A DNA stretch of 6,873 nucleotides from an uncultured Eubacteriales bacterium. Its GTDB lineage: Bacteria > Bacillota > Clostridia > Oscillospirales > Oscillospiraceae. Position numbers and translations under genes: made by a program. The stretch covers positions 1-6,873 of the forward strand of contig CABPXX010000067.1 in assembly GCA_902461475.1 (NCBI GenBank), in the 5' to 3' direction. How positions within the stretch are numbered: position 1 is the first letter of the stretch; each line of letters opens with the position of its first letter. Shown in pieces: positions 1 through 5,932 of this stretch. The notes under the pieces were generated by a model. That model ran no database searches. It was not told the DNA's origin and worked only from the letters and a program-made list of their open reading frames with translations.

Positions 1-1381
1 CAAAGGCCACGCACAGGATCAGAGCAGCCACAAACACCACCACGCCTGCCACCAGGGCAGGCCACAGAGGTACTTGTTGGGGCAGCTCTACCTCTTTGGT
101 GGTGCCCAGAGCCCCGTTGCTGTACCGCCGGTCGGCGGCATACAGGGCACGGGCCCCTTGCAAGGCCAGAGCAATGAGCATCTGCATAGAGGCGGCAGAT
201 ACCGCCATGCCCACCAGTACAGCTACCCCTGCCACCAGGGTCACGCCGGATAGAAGCCACAGCCGAATCTTACCCTTGGGCGTGCCCAGGGAGACCATCA
301 CGTCCACCGCCTGCTGCTGTCGCCCCACAAAGAGGAATGCAAACAGGCACAAGACAGACAACACTCCCACCAGGGAGGCAAACGTGACGCCCTGAGCCGT
401 GGACTCCATGGCCTGTAGGGGTTGAGCTGCGGCTGCATAGCCCTGGTCATACAGGGTGATGCGCACCCCGTCCGGAGCCATGGCTTCCATCTGGTCTACC
501 GCCTCAACCGCACGGTTGTTGTCTAAAACGGCCCGGCCCAACAGATAGCCGAACAGGGGCGCTTGAGGTAGATCCTCTCCCCTGGAAACCCAGATGTGCC
601 CCTCATAGCCGCTGGCCTGGTTCACAATCCCAACCACGGTCCAGCTTCGAGTGTCGTCCGTTTCTCCCAAGGCAAAGGGGTCGTATTCGGTAGACTGCAT
701 CATGGACAGAGAGATGGTGTCCCCCACCTTCAAATTCAGCTGTTTGGTAATGTCCTGGGTTATGGCGCATACGCCGCGCTCCCCCGCTTCGGGATATCGC
801 CCGTCGGTGAGATACAAGGTTCCCTGTTGGAAGGGCTCCAGAGCGGCGATGTGATCGCTGGATTCCACTTGAATGTAGTTGTTGCCCAACTCATATTTTT
901 GGGCGTACTCTGTAAAGATGCTGTCGGTGAATACTGGGTCATCATAACTGTCAAAGGCCACCCAGGGAGACTGGTCACAGCCCTCGTAGAACTCCGTCAC
1001 TCTAATGGCACGGCTGGAACTGCCACTGTCGTACAGTTCTCCGTGGAGGAGGTAACGCTTTCCAGGCTCGGGTACAAAGCCGCTGTCCCCGGGGTCAATT
1101 TCCACCAGAACACCACTCTTCCCCTCATAGGAGTAGAGATTTTTCCCGATGATGCCTGTATACCCTGCCGGGGCCTGTCGATATCCCAAGAAATATTCTT
1201 CCCAATAGCTCTCACCTGTGGCAGGGTCTGTCCCATAGGACTCTCCACGATCGAAGACGTTCCCCGCCTCCTCCATCCAGCTCAAATCCAATGTGATGTC
1301 GCGGGTCTCGTCTATTAGAGTGAGTCTAGGGCTGGCAACCACTCGGACATCCTCTTTTCTGCTGGAGCGCAGAGAATAATA
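1..1381 (-). pseudogene. FtsX-like ABC permease, 3' part after an in-frame TAG, runs off the left edge
   Basis: This continues the permease encoded at 1382-1885, in exactly the same frame, after a single TAG. I translated it codon by codon and found 460 sense codons and no other stop down to base 2. The first two thirds is hydrophilic and rich in Asp, Glu, Tyr and Gly, as expected for the MacB-type extracytoplasmic domain. Three hydrophobic segments follow: about 390-325 (ending LCLFAFLFVG), about 265-190 (LWLLSGVTLVAGVAVLVG) and 60-2 (ALVAGVVVFVAALILCVAF). This is the usual FtsX order of helix, large outer domain, then three helices, so only a few C-terminal residues are probably missing. 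The polar stretch DVMVSLGTPKGKIRLW between the first two helices resembles the FtsX loop that contacts the ATPase. The first in-frame ATG after the stop (1276-1274) has no convincing ribosome binding site, so independent translation is unlikely. I infer a recent pseudogene or a read-through product. Confidence 0.8.
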
Positions 1382-1885
1382 CTAAATATCTTCCCACATG
1401 CCCTCCTTGGTTTTTACAGTGCAGGTGGGGCCTTCCCGAATTATATACTCCTCCGGGAGGCCTTCCGGCTCAATGGTGAAGGATTCTTGAACGTACTTCT
1501 GGGTGATCTGGAACACAGCCAAAACCACCTGATCCTCGTAGGGAATAGTGCCGTCTGGGCGCTGATATTCCTCAGCCAGAGCAACGCCCCAATCGGTGGT
1601 CTCCCACAGCGTTACCCCAGGCACCTGGGTATAATCTCCCAACTGTGCCAGGGACTGGCGGGCGGTATCGTCCGCTGCATAGGAGTCGGGATAGTTCTCT
1701 CCCATGTGTTCCACCAGAGCAATGGAGGTGTAAGTCTGGTCCATGGCCTCCAGCGTCTGGGCGCAGTAGCTCCACAGGGCCATTCCCAGGGACAGGGAGA
1801 GGGTCAAAAGCAGGATGAGCAGGCTGAATAGGACGGTGCGCCCTCGGGCCCGAACTGTACTGAGAATACCGTTTCGTATCACCAT
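1382..1885 (-). CDS. FtsX-like ABC transporter permease, N-terminal fragment (167 aa) ended by premature TAG
   Basis: This is the first part of the membrane subunit of a MacB/LolC-type ABC transporter. The start has a basic cytoplasmic lead (about residues 1-17), one strong membrane helix (about 18-38, FSLLILLLTLSLSLGMALW), then the beginning of a hydrophilic extracytoplasmic domain. The ATG at 1885 is well supported: GAGGAGG at 1894-1900 sits 8 bases upstream and overlaps the TGA of the ATPase gene, a typical coupled arrangement. At 167 residues with one helix it is far too short for an FtsX permease, which needs the three C-terminal helices. Those are encoded in the same frame beyond the TAG (see 1-1381), giving at least 627 residues in total. 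Alone the fragment cannot form a working channel subunit. Substrate is unknown; family members export peptides, antibiotics or lipids, or act in mechanotransmission. Confidence 0.85.
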   Translation of the reverse strand: MVIRNGILSTVRARGRTVLFSLLILLLTLSLSLGMALWSYCAQTLEAMDQTYTSIALVEHMGENYPDSYAADDTARQSLAQLGDYTQVPGVTLWETTDWGVALAEEYQRPDGTIPYEDQVVLAVFQITQKYVQESFTIEPEGLPEEYIIREGPTCTVKTKEGMWEDI

Positions 1886-1898
1886 GGGATTCGCCTCC

Positions 1899-2564
1899 TC
1901 ACTTTACCACCTGACCGTCTTTCAGTTCCAGAATGTCATCTGCTTTCTGGGCCAGGGTACGGTCATGGGTGACAATGATGACACAATACCCGTCGTCATG
2001 GGCCAAACTCTGGAGGATGGAATAGATGTTCTCACTGTTGGCCGTATCCAGGTTTCCGGTGGGTTCGTCCGCCAAGAGAATTTTGGTGTCCATGCCCAGG
2101 GCGCGGGCGATGGCCACCCGTTGCTGCTCACCGCCGGAGAGCATGGTGGGATAACGGCCCAGCACAGTCTCGGGCAGTCCTACTTTTTCTACCAAAATCT
2201 TAGCCTTTTCTCTTGCCTCCTTGGGGCTTGTCCCCCGCAGCTCCATGGGGTACATCACATTTTCCGCCACCGTGAGCAAGGGGAACAGCCGGAAATTTTG
2301 ATAAATCACCGCCACCTGCTCCCGACGGTATTGCTCCAACTTCATTTGGCTGGTGGCCACATCGTGGCACAGTACCTCTCCTTCTGTGGGCAGGTCCAGC
2401 CCCGCCAACAGGGAGAGCAACGTGGTTTTTCCGCTGCCCGATTTGCCCACCACGGCGTACACCTTTCCACCATCGAAGGATGCGGTGATGTTCCGCAGGG
2501 CCTCTACCTTTTGATACTGCGTCTGATACGTATAGCTGACGTCTCTGAGTTCCAATACTCCCAT
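1899..2564 (-). CDS. ABC transporter ATP-binding protein, LolD/MacB type
   Basis: This is a complete 221-residue nucleotide-binding subunit that would drive the downstream FtsX-like permease from the cytoplasmic face of the membrane. All hallmarks are present: Walker [10 protein letters not shown] (40-48), Q-loop glutamine in [10 protein letters not shown] (Q89), signature LSGGEQQ (142-148), Walker [13 protein letters not shown] (162-173) with catalytic Glu167, and the switch histidine in IIVTHD (H200). Length and the DEPTGNLD wording match the LolD/MacB/FtsE branch. The ATG is supported by AAAGGAG at 2574-2580, 9 bases upstream. The gene is first in a minus-strand operon and has its own promoter (2603-2631). 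Its partner permease is interrupted, so although the ATPase is intact it may lack a functional membrane subunit. Confidence 0.96.
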   Translation of the reverse strand: MGVLELRDVSYTYQTQYQKVEALRNITASFDGGKVYAVVGKSGSGKTTLLSLLAGLDLPTEGEVLCHDVATSQMKLEQYRREQVAVIYQNFRLFPLLTVAENVMYPMELRGTSPKEAREKAKILVEKVGLPETVLGRYPTMLSGGEQQRVAIARALGMDTKILLADEPTGNLDTANSENIYSILQSLAHDDGYCVIIVTHDRTLAQKADDILELKDGQVVK

Positions 2565-2602
2565 GATTCACCGCTCCTTTTTTGTATTTTGTAGTTTGTT
2601 TA

Positions 2603-2631
2603 AGTATACAACACGATACCGGGCTATGCAA
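2603..2631 (-). promoter_or_regulatory. Sigma-70-type promoter for the ABC transporter operon
   Basis: Read on the minus strand, a -35 element TTGCAT (2631-2626) is separated by exactly 17 bases from a -10 element TATACT (2608-2603). It lies about 40 bases upstream of the ATPase start codon at 2564. The match is good (5/6 and 5/6), and the spacing is optimal. No transcript data support it directly. Confidence 0.72.
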
Positions 2632-2637
2632 CGACTC

Positions 2638-2656
2638 TATGGTCAAAATAACCATA
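2638..2656. promoter_or_regulatory. Operator-like palindrome between divergent promoters
   Basis: TATGGT (2638-2643) and ACCATA (2651-2656) form a perfect 6-bp inverted repeat with a 7-base AT-rich spacer. It lies just upstream of the minus-strand -35 and 15 bases upstream of the plus-strand -35. A second pair, GTCAA (2642-2646) and TTGAC (2672-2676), overlaps the plus-strand -35. TTGAATA also occurs twice, at 2660-2666 and 2690-2696, 30 bases apart on the same strand and overlapping the plus -10 region. Any of these could bind ArsR or another dimeric repressor. Short repeats arise by chance in AT-rich DNA, so this is tentative. Confidence 0.35.
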
Positions 2657-2671
2657 TTGTTGAATAACCTA

Positions 2672-2700
2672 TTGACATTTCTCCATGGATTGAATATACT
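2672..2700 (+). promoter_or_regulatory. Near-consensus sigma-70-type promoter for the ars cassette
   Basis: A perfect -35 TTGACA (2672-2677) is followed by a 17-base spacer and a -10 TATACT (2695-2700, 5/6 match). Transcription would start near 2707, leaving a leader of about 35 bases before the arsR start. So strong a promoter is what one expects where a repressor, here ArsR, holds expression down until inducer arrives. TTGAATA at 2690-2696 overlaps the -10 and is a possible part of the operator. Confidence 0.85.
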
Positions 2701-2742
2701 GCTGTTAGATTGAGGTTTTTCGATGTGATAGGAGGGATTACT

Positions 2743-3051
2743 GTGCGAGATCACGCCTCAGATATGAGAGTATTTAAAGCCTTTTGCGATGTGAATCGGC
2801 TGCAAATTTTGGAGCTGCTCCGTAGCGGTGAGAAGTGCGCCTGTGCGTTGTTGGAGCACCTGCACATCAGCCAGTCCACCCTCTCCTATCACATGAAGAT
2901 TCTCTGTGACTCCGGTGTGGTGGTGGGACGTACGGAGGGAAAGTGGACCCACTATTCCCTGCGAGAGGAGGGCTGTGCCTATGCCCGGCAGCTGTTGGAG
3001 GAATTGACGGATACCTCGGCTGCTGGCACCTCAGACAACTGCTGTGGATGA
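2743..3051 (+). CDS. arsR: ArsR/SmtB-family arsenic-responsive repressor
   Basis: This is a 102-residue winged-helix repressor expected to bind its own promoter and release on binding trivalent arsenic or antimony. The core reads NRLQILELLRSGEKCACALL (residues 18-37), with Cys32 and Cys34 in the place of the classical CxC sensor pair of ArsR. The recognition helix follows (SQSTLSYHMKIL, 43-54), then the wing (VGRTEGKWTHYSL, 61-73). The C-terminus ends in DNCCG (Cys100, Cys101), which could provide further thiol ligands, and Cys78 lies between. I chose the GTG at 2743 because AGGAGGG (2730-2736) sits 6 bases upstream and the conserved domain begins soon after. An in-frame TTG at 2710 would add 11 residues but has no good ribosome site. 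It is the first gene of the ars cassette and is followed by a terminator-like hairpin. The family call is firm; which metalloid induces it is inferred. Confidence 0.94.
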   Translation: MRDHASDMRVFKAFCDVNRLQILELLRSGEKCACALLEHLHISQSTLSYHMKILCDSGVVVGRTEGKWTHYSLREEGCAYARQLLEELTDTSAAGTSDNCCG

Positions 3052-3052
3052 G

Positions 3053-3082
3053 AAAACCATCTGTTTCTTGAGATGGTTTTTT
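3053..3082 (+). terminator. Intrinsic terminator-like hairpin after arsR
   Basis: AAAACCATCT (3053-3062) pairs perfectly with AGATGGTTTT (3071-3080) around an 8-base loop, ending in six T residues (3077-3082). It starts 2 bases after the arsR stop codon and lies about 50 bases before the permease. The stem is only 10 bp, four of them A-T at the base, so it may be partial. That would let some transcripts continue into the resistance genes while most stop after arsR. Confidence 0.72.
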
Positions 3083-3135
3083 CTCAACTTGTTCAAATCG
3101 AAATTTTTAGAACTGTGATTGGAGGTATGGATTAG

Positions 3136-4143
3136 ATGGAATGGATCAGATCAGGTTGGCTCTTCTTCCAAGATCAAGTCTTGGGAATGAAATGGCTCAA
3201 CGAACTCATTGGAAATGGTCTGGCTGCGGTGGGATTGGATGGAACTCTGGGCGGGATTGTCCAATTTTTCCTCTACGACACCATTAAAATCTTTGTCTTA
3301 CTCTCGGTGCTGATTTTCGGCATCTCGTATTTGCAGAGTTACTTTCCACCCCAGCGTACCAAGAAGATTCTGAGTCGATTCCAGGGCCTGTGGGCCAATG
3401 TGGTTGCGGCTCTACTGGGGACGGTGACTCCCTTCTGTTCCTGTTCGTCTATCCCCATTTTCATGGGATTTACCAGTGCCGGGCTTCCGGTGGGTGTGAC
3501 GTTCTCCTTTCTCATCTCCTCTCCCATGGTGGACTTGGGCTCCCTGGTGCTGCTGATGAGCGTGTTTGGCACCCGCGTGGCGGTGTTGTATGTGCTGCTG
3601 GGGCTAGTCATTGCCGTAATAGGCGGCACGCTTCTGCAAAAGCTGGGGATGGAACGGTATGTAGAGGATTTCATCCGCCATGCGCCCCACATCGAAAGCC
3701 AGAGCGGCACCCTGCCCCGGCGAGATCGGGTGGACTATGCCAAGGGTCAGTTGGTGAATACGGTGAAGAAGGTGGCCCCGTATGTTTTCCTAGGCGTGGG
3801 TATCGGTGCCATGATTCACAATGTGGTGCCCCAGACCTGGGTGGAGATGGTGCTTGGAAGTCAGAATCCCCTGGCGGTGATTCTAGCCACCCTGGTAGGA
3901 GTGCCCATGTATGCGGATATCTTCGGCACCATCCCCGTGGCGGAGAGTTTATTGTTTAAGGGGACTGGACTGGGCACGGTGCTGTCCTTTATGATGGCGG
4001 TGACGACTTTGAGTCTTCCCTCCCTCATTATGCTGAAACAGGCGGTGAAGCCCCGGCTGCTCGCGGCCTTTATCGGAATCTGTACCCTGGGCATCATCCT
4101 GGTTGGTTATTTTTTCAATGCCATTCAAGTTTTGTTAGTTTGA
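3136..4143 (+). CDS. arsP: ArsP/DUF318-family permease, probable (organo)arsenical exporter
   Basis: This 335-residue integral membrane protein belongs to the ArsP_1 (DUF318, YraQ-like) permease family. The family signature is clear: TPFCSCSSIPIFMGF (98-112), with Cys101 and Cys103 in a membrane segment, then GLPVGVTFSFLISSPMVDLG (116-135). The C-terminal half has the matching motif GVPMYADIFGTIPVAE (255-270). About eight hydrophobic segments are visible (roughly 46-66, 88-108, 119-143, 148-168, 211-230, 245-265, 278-300, 306-328), with a polar, charged loop at 170-208 between the two halves. In characterised members such as Campylobacter ArsP, the family exports trivalent organoarsenicals. 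Here, next to arsC and with no Acr3 or ArsB, it may handle arsenite itself; that is inference. GGAGG (3121-3125) lies 10 bases before the ATG. An ATG at 3127 gives only ATG-GAT-TAG and is not a gene. Confidence 0.9.
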   Translation: MEWIRSGWLFFQDQVLGMKWLNELIGNGLAAVGLDGTLGGIVQFFLYDTIKIFVLLSVLIFGISYLQSYFPPQRTKKILSRFQGLWANVVAALLGTVTPFCSCSSIPIFMGFTSAGLPVGVTFSFLISSPMVDLGSLVLLMSVFGTRVAVLYVLLGLVIAVIGGTLLQKLGMERYVEDFIRHAPHIESQSGTLPRRDRVDYAKGQLVNTVKKVAPYVFLGVGIGAMIHNVVPQTWVEMVLGSQNPLAVILATLVGVPMYADIFGTIPVAESLLFKGTGLGTVLSFMMAVTTLSLPSLIMLKQAVKPRLLAAFIGICTLGIILVGYFFNAIQVLLV

Positions 4144-4161
4144 TTATAGGAGGAATATAAC

Positions 4162-4509
4162 ATGGCACTGTTTGGATTTGGTAAGAAGAAAAAGGAGGAA
4201 CAAAAAGCCTCCTGTTCCTGTCAATGCGGTTGTTCTGCACCTACTGGAGTGGGACACAAGTCCGGGGCGGCCATTCAGGTGCTGGGCACCGGCTGCACCG
4301 CCTGCCACACCCTGCTGGAGAACACCCAGGAGGCGGTGCGTAGTCTGGGATTGAATGTGGACGTGGAATATGTTCAGGACATGGCCACCATTGCCAGTTA
4401 CGGGGTGATGAGCCTCCCTGCCCTGGTGGTGCATGGCAAGGTGGTATCCACCGGAAAGGTGCTTAAGCCCGCCCAGATCGAAGCCCTGCTGAAGGATGGC
4501 AAGGAATGA
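4162..4509 (+). CDS. Small thioredoxin-fold protein with Cys-rich N-terminal tail
   Basis: This 115-residue cytoplasmic protein has three parts. A basic start contains a lysine cluster (residues 8-11). A short metal-binding-like stretch CSCQCGC follows (Cys18, 20, 22, 24). The rest is a thioredoxin_3-type domain (about 36-112) with active site GTGCTACH (Cys45 and Cys48) and the cis-proline motif SLPALVV (Pro86). It matches the small redox-active disulfide family often found beside DUF318 permeases and ars genes. Likely roles are reducing the ArsC disulfide or passing trivalent arsenic to the permease; neither is proven. AGGAGG (4148-4153) is 8 bases before the ATG. The gene starts 18 bases after the permease stop, and its TGA is followed at once by the arsC ribosome site, so the three genes are one transcription unit. 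The four-Cys tail is the odd part and may not be present in all homologues. Confidence 0.88.
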   Translation: MALFGFGKKKKEEQKASCSCQCGCSAPTGVGHKSGAAIQVLGTGCTACHTLLENTQEAVRSLGLNVDVEYVQDMATIASYGVMSLPALVVHGKVVSTGKVLKPAQIEALLKDGKE

Positions 4510-4523
4510 AGGAGATGAATGAT

Positions 4524-4919
4524 ATGGGAAAACCCAAGGTTGCGTTTGTGTGCGTCCACAACTCCTGCCGCAGTCAGATGGCGGAGGCCCTGGGCAAAAA
4601 GTTGGCGGGAGATGTGTTTGAGAGCTACTCCGGCGGCACCGAGGTAAAAGATCGCATCAATCCCGACGCCGTGCGTATGATGAAACAGCTCCACGGTATC
4701 GACATGGAGGAAACTCAGTACAGCAAGCTGGTCTCCCAACTGCCCCAGCCGGATGTGGTAATTTATATGGGGTGTAACGTCAGCTGTCCGGCCTTTACCG
4801 CCCCTTATACGGAGAATTGGGGCCTGGAAGACCCCACCGGGCAGAGCGACGAGGTGTTTGAAAAGACCATTCAAACCATTTGCAACAAGATTTTAGCACT
4901 GAAGGAAAAACTCTCCTGA
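4524..4919 (+). CDS. arsC: Arsenate reductase, thioredoxin-coupled LMW-phosphatase type
   Basis: This 131-residue cytoplasmic enzyme reduces arsenate to arsenite so that it can be exported. It has the low-molecular-weight tyrosine phosphatase fold. The P-loop is VCVHNSCRSQMAEA (9-22), a CX5R motif with nucleophile Cys10 and Arg16. The disulfide cascade cysteines are in YMGCNVSCP (Cys84 and Cys88), and the acid loop is in WGLEDPTG (Asp103-Pro104). Three cysteines in this layout mark the thioredoxin-dependent class, which fits the thioredoxin-fold gene just upstream. I chose the ATG at 4524 because AAGGAG (4509-4514) is 9 bases upstream and Cys10 then falls at the usual place. ATGs at 4506 and 4515 in the same frame would add 6 or 3 residues; 4506 overlaps the previous stop. 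It is the last gene before a strong terminator. All key residues are present. Confidence 0.95.
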   Translation: MGKPKVAFVCVHNSCRSQMAEALGKKLAGDVFESYSGGTEVKDRINPDAVRMMKQLHGIDMEETQYSKLVSQLPQPDVVIYMGCNVSCPAFTAPYTENWGLEDPTGQSDEVFEKTIQTICNKILALKEKLS

Positions 4920-4930
4920 GAGACATCATC

Positions 4931-4972
4931 CCCCCGTACTCGGACGAACTTGTTCCGAGCACGGGGGATTTT
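4931..4972 (+). terminator. Strong intrinsic terminator closing the ars cassette
   Basis: CCCCCGTACTCGGA (4931-4944) pairs with TCCGAGCACGGGGG (4954-4967), 13 of 14 pairs with one A-C mismatch, around a 9-base loop. A short T run follows (4969-4972). It begins 11 bases after the arsC stop. The GC-rich stem should end the arsRP-thioredoxin-arsC transcript and separate it from the promoter at 4984. Confidence 0.88.
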
Positions 4973-4983
4973 CGTTTCTCTAC

Positions 4984-5012
4984 TTGGCATTTGAGGCGAG
5001 ATGAGATATGAT
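4984..5012 (+). promoter_or_regulatory. Sigma-70-type promoter for the membrane-protein gene
   Basis: TTGGCA (4984-4989) and TATGAT (5007-5012) are separated by 17 bases, each matching the consensus at 5 of 6 positions. It lies just after the ars terminator and about 32 bases before the ATG at 5045. This suggests the gene is transcribed independently of the ars cassette. Confidence 0.72.
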
Positions 5013-5044
5013 GAATTTATCAAAATCAGGGAGGAGGCCGACCT

Positions 5045-5932
5045 ATGGAAACCTACCACGTTGTACCCGATGCCCCCGAGTCCCGTTCTGATCCGACGCC
5101 CAGCTGGCAGACCACGATGACCCAAATCCTCTGGGGATTGGCCCTGAGCACCCTCACCCTGGAGATTCCTTTGCTGCAAGAGCTGTTGTGTTTCCTTGGT
5201 TTACTCCTATTGTACTTGGGCTTCCGAGCCGTACGACGGGAAAACAAATGGCTGTTCCGCTGTTATGTTTTCACCGCAGTGCGCTGTATCGCACTGGTAC
5301 CGAGTTTTGCCCTAAACGCCACCATTTTTCAAAATCAATTCTATACCTCTGATTTGGGATATCTGACAAACCTGGCGTCGATGTTCCTGGTGCTGGTCAC
5401 TCTATTCTCCCTGTGGCGGGGACTGCTTCAGCTGCGAAAGGCCTCCGGAGTGAAGGCATCCACCAGAGCCGCCGGTGGACTGGTGGTGTGGCATGTGGGA
5501 TTGGCCCTGCTGTCCGTGGTTGGAGTGATTGGACTGTTTGGATTTCGCGTTCTGATCATTCTCTATGTCTTTTGCCTCTACCGTATCTTCCGATTCTCTC
5601 AGGCAGTCACCACCGCCGGATACCCGCTCCCTCGGCTGCGGGCTTGGCTCTCTGAGGGGCGGTTTGCGCTGTGTTTCACTGGGTGCATTCTGGTGGGCGT
5701 GGCTGGCGGATTTCTCTTCTTCCACAGTTACTCCATGGATTGGGTGCTGCTGTCTGCGCCACCCTCTTCTCAGGGGGAAGAGATCCAAGAAGAGCTCCGA
5801 GGTCTGGGCTTCCCAGACGCGGTTTTGAATGACCTCTCTATGGAGGATTTGCAGGACTGTCAAGGCGCCCAGCAAGTGGTGGTAGATGAGTACACCCGCT
5901 CCTTTGAGGAACATACCACCTCCGAGGGCTAA
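5045..5932 (+). CDS. Unrecognised polytopic membrane protein, N-terminal part (295 aa) ended by in-frame TAA
   Basis: I do not recognise a named family. The start is a polar, Pro-rich 22-residue cytoplasmic lead. About seven hydrophobic segments follow, near residues 26-40, 42-62, 70-90, 106-128, 143-163, 165-185 and 207-228, with basic clusters between them (RAVRR, LRKASGVK). After the last helix the sequence turns acidic (EEIQEELRGLGFPDAVLNDL, 245-264) and looks like the start of an extracytoplasmic domain. The ATG is well supported: GGAGGAGG (5030-5037) is 7 bases upstream, and a promoter lies before that. The frame ends at TAA 5930-5932, in the middle of this outer domain, and the same frame then continues for 178 codons (5933-6469). 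I read the two parts as one ancestral gene of 474 sense codons. A sensory or membrane-anchored scaffold role is possible, but nothing visible fixes a function. Confidence 0.75.
   Translation: METYHVVPDAPESRSDPTPSWQTTMTQILWGLALSTLTLEIPLLQELLCFLGLLLLYLGFRAVRRENKWLFRCYVFTAVRCIALVPSFALNATIFQNQFYTSDLGYLTNLASMFLVLVTLFSLWRGLLQLRKASGVKASTRAAGGLVVWHVGLALLSVVGVIGLFGFRVLIILYVFCLYRIFRFSQAVTTAGYPLPRLRAWLSEGRFALCFTGCILVGVAGGFLFFHSYSMDWVLLSAPPSSQGEEIQEELRGLGFPDAVLNDLSMEDLQDCQGAQQVVVDEYTRSFEEHTTSEG

Noticed and set aside
596..1318. 240-codon plus-strand open frame antisense to the permease
   Set aside because: It is the complement of a well-supported permease frame with matching hydropathy. It has no ribosome site or recognisable domain and simply reflects high GC at third positions.
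1815..2594. 259-codon plus-strand open frame antisense to the ATPase
   Set aside because: It lies wholly over the ATPase and the permease start, whose motifs are unmistakable on the other strand.
2710..2742. Upstream TTG start for ArsR
   Set aside because: There is no good ribosome site before it and it would fall almost at the predicted transcription start. The GTG at 2743 has a strong AGGAGGG at proper spacing.
3091..3113. GTTC and GAAC inverted repeat upstream of the permease, and a TTGTTC/TGTGAT pair as a possible second promoter
   Set aside because: The arms are only four bases long, and the promoter elements are poor with a 19-base or longer spacer. Not enough to call.
3127..3135. ATG-GAT-TAG mini frame just before the permease start
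   Set aside because: It is only 1 base from GGAGG, too close for initiation, and two codons long. It looks like chance.
4506..4523. Earlier ATG starts for ArsC at 4506 and 4515
   Set aside because: The AAGGAG at 4509-4514 is correctly spaced only for the ATG at 4524, and the family starts just before the P-loop.
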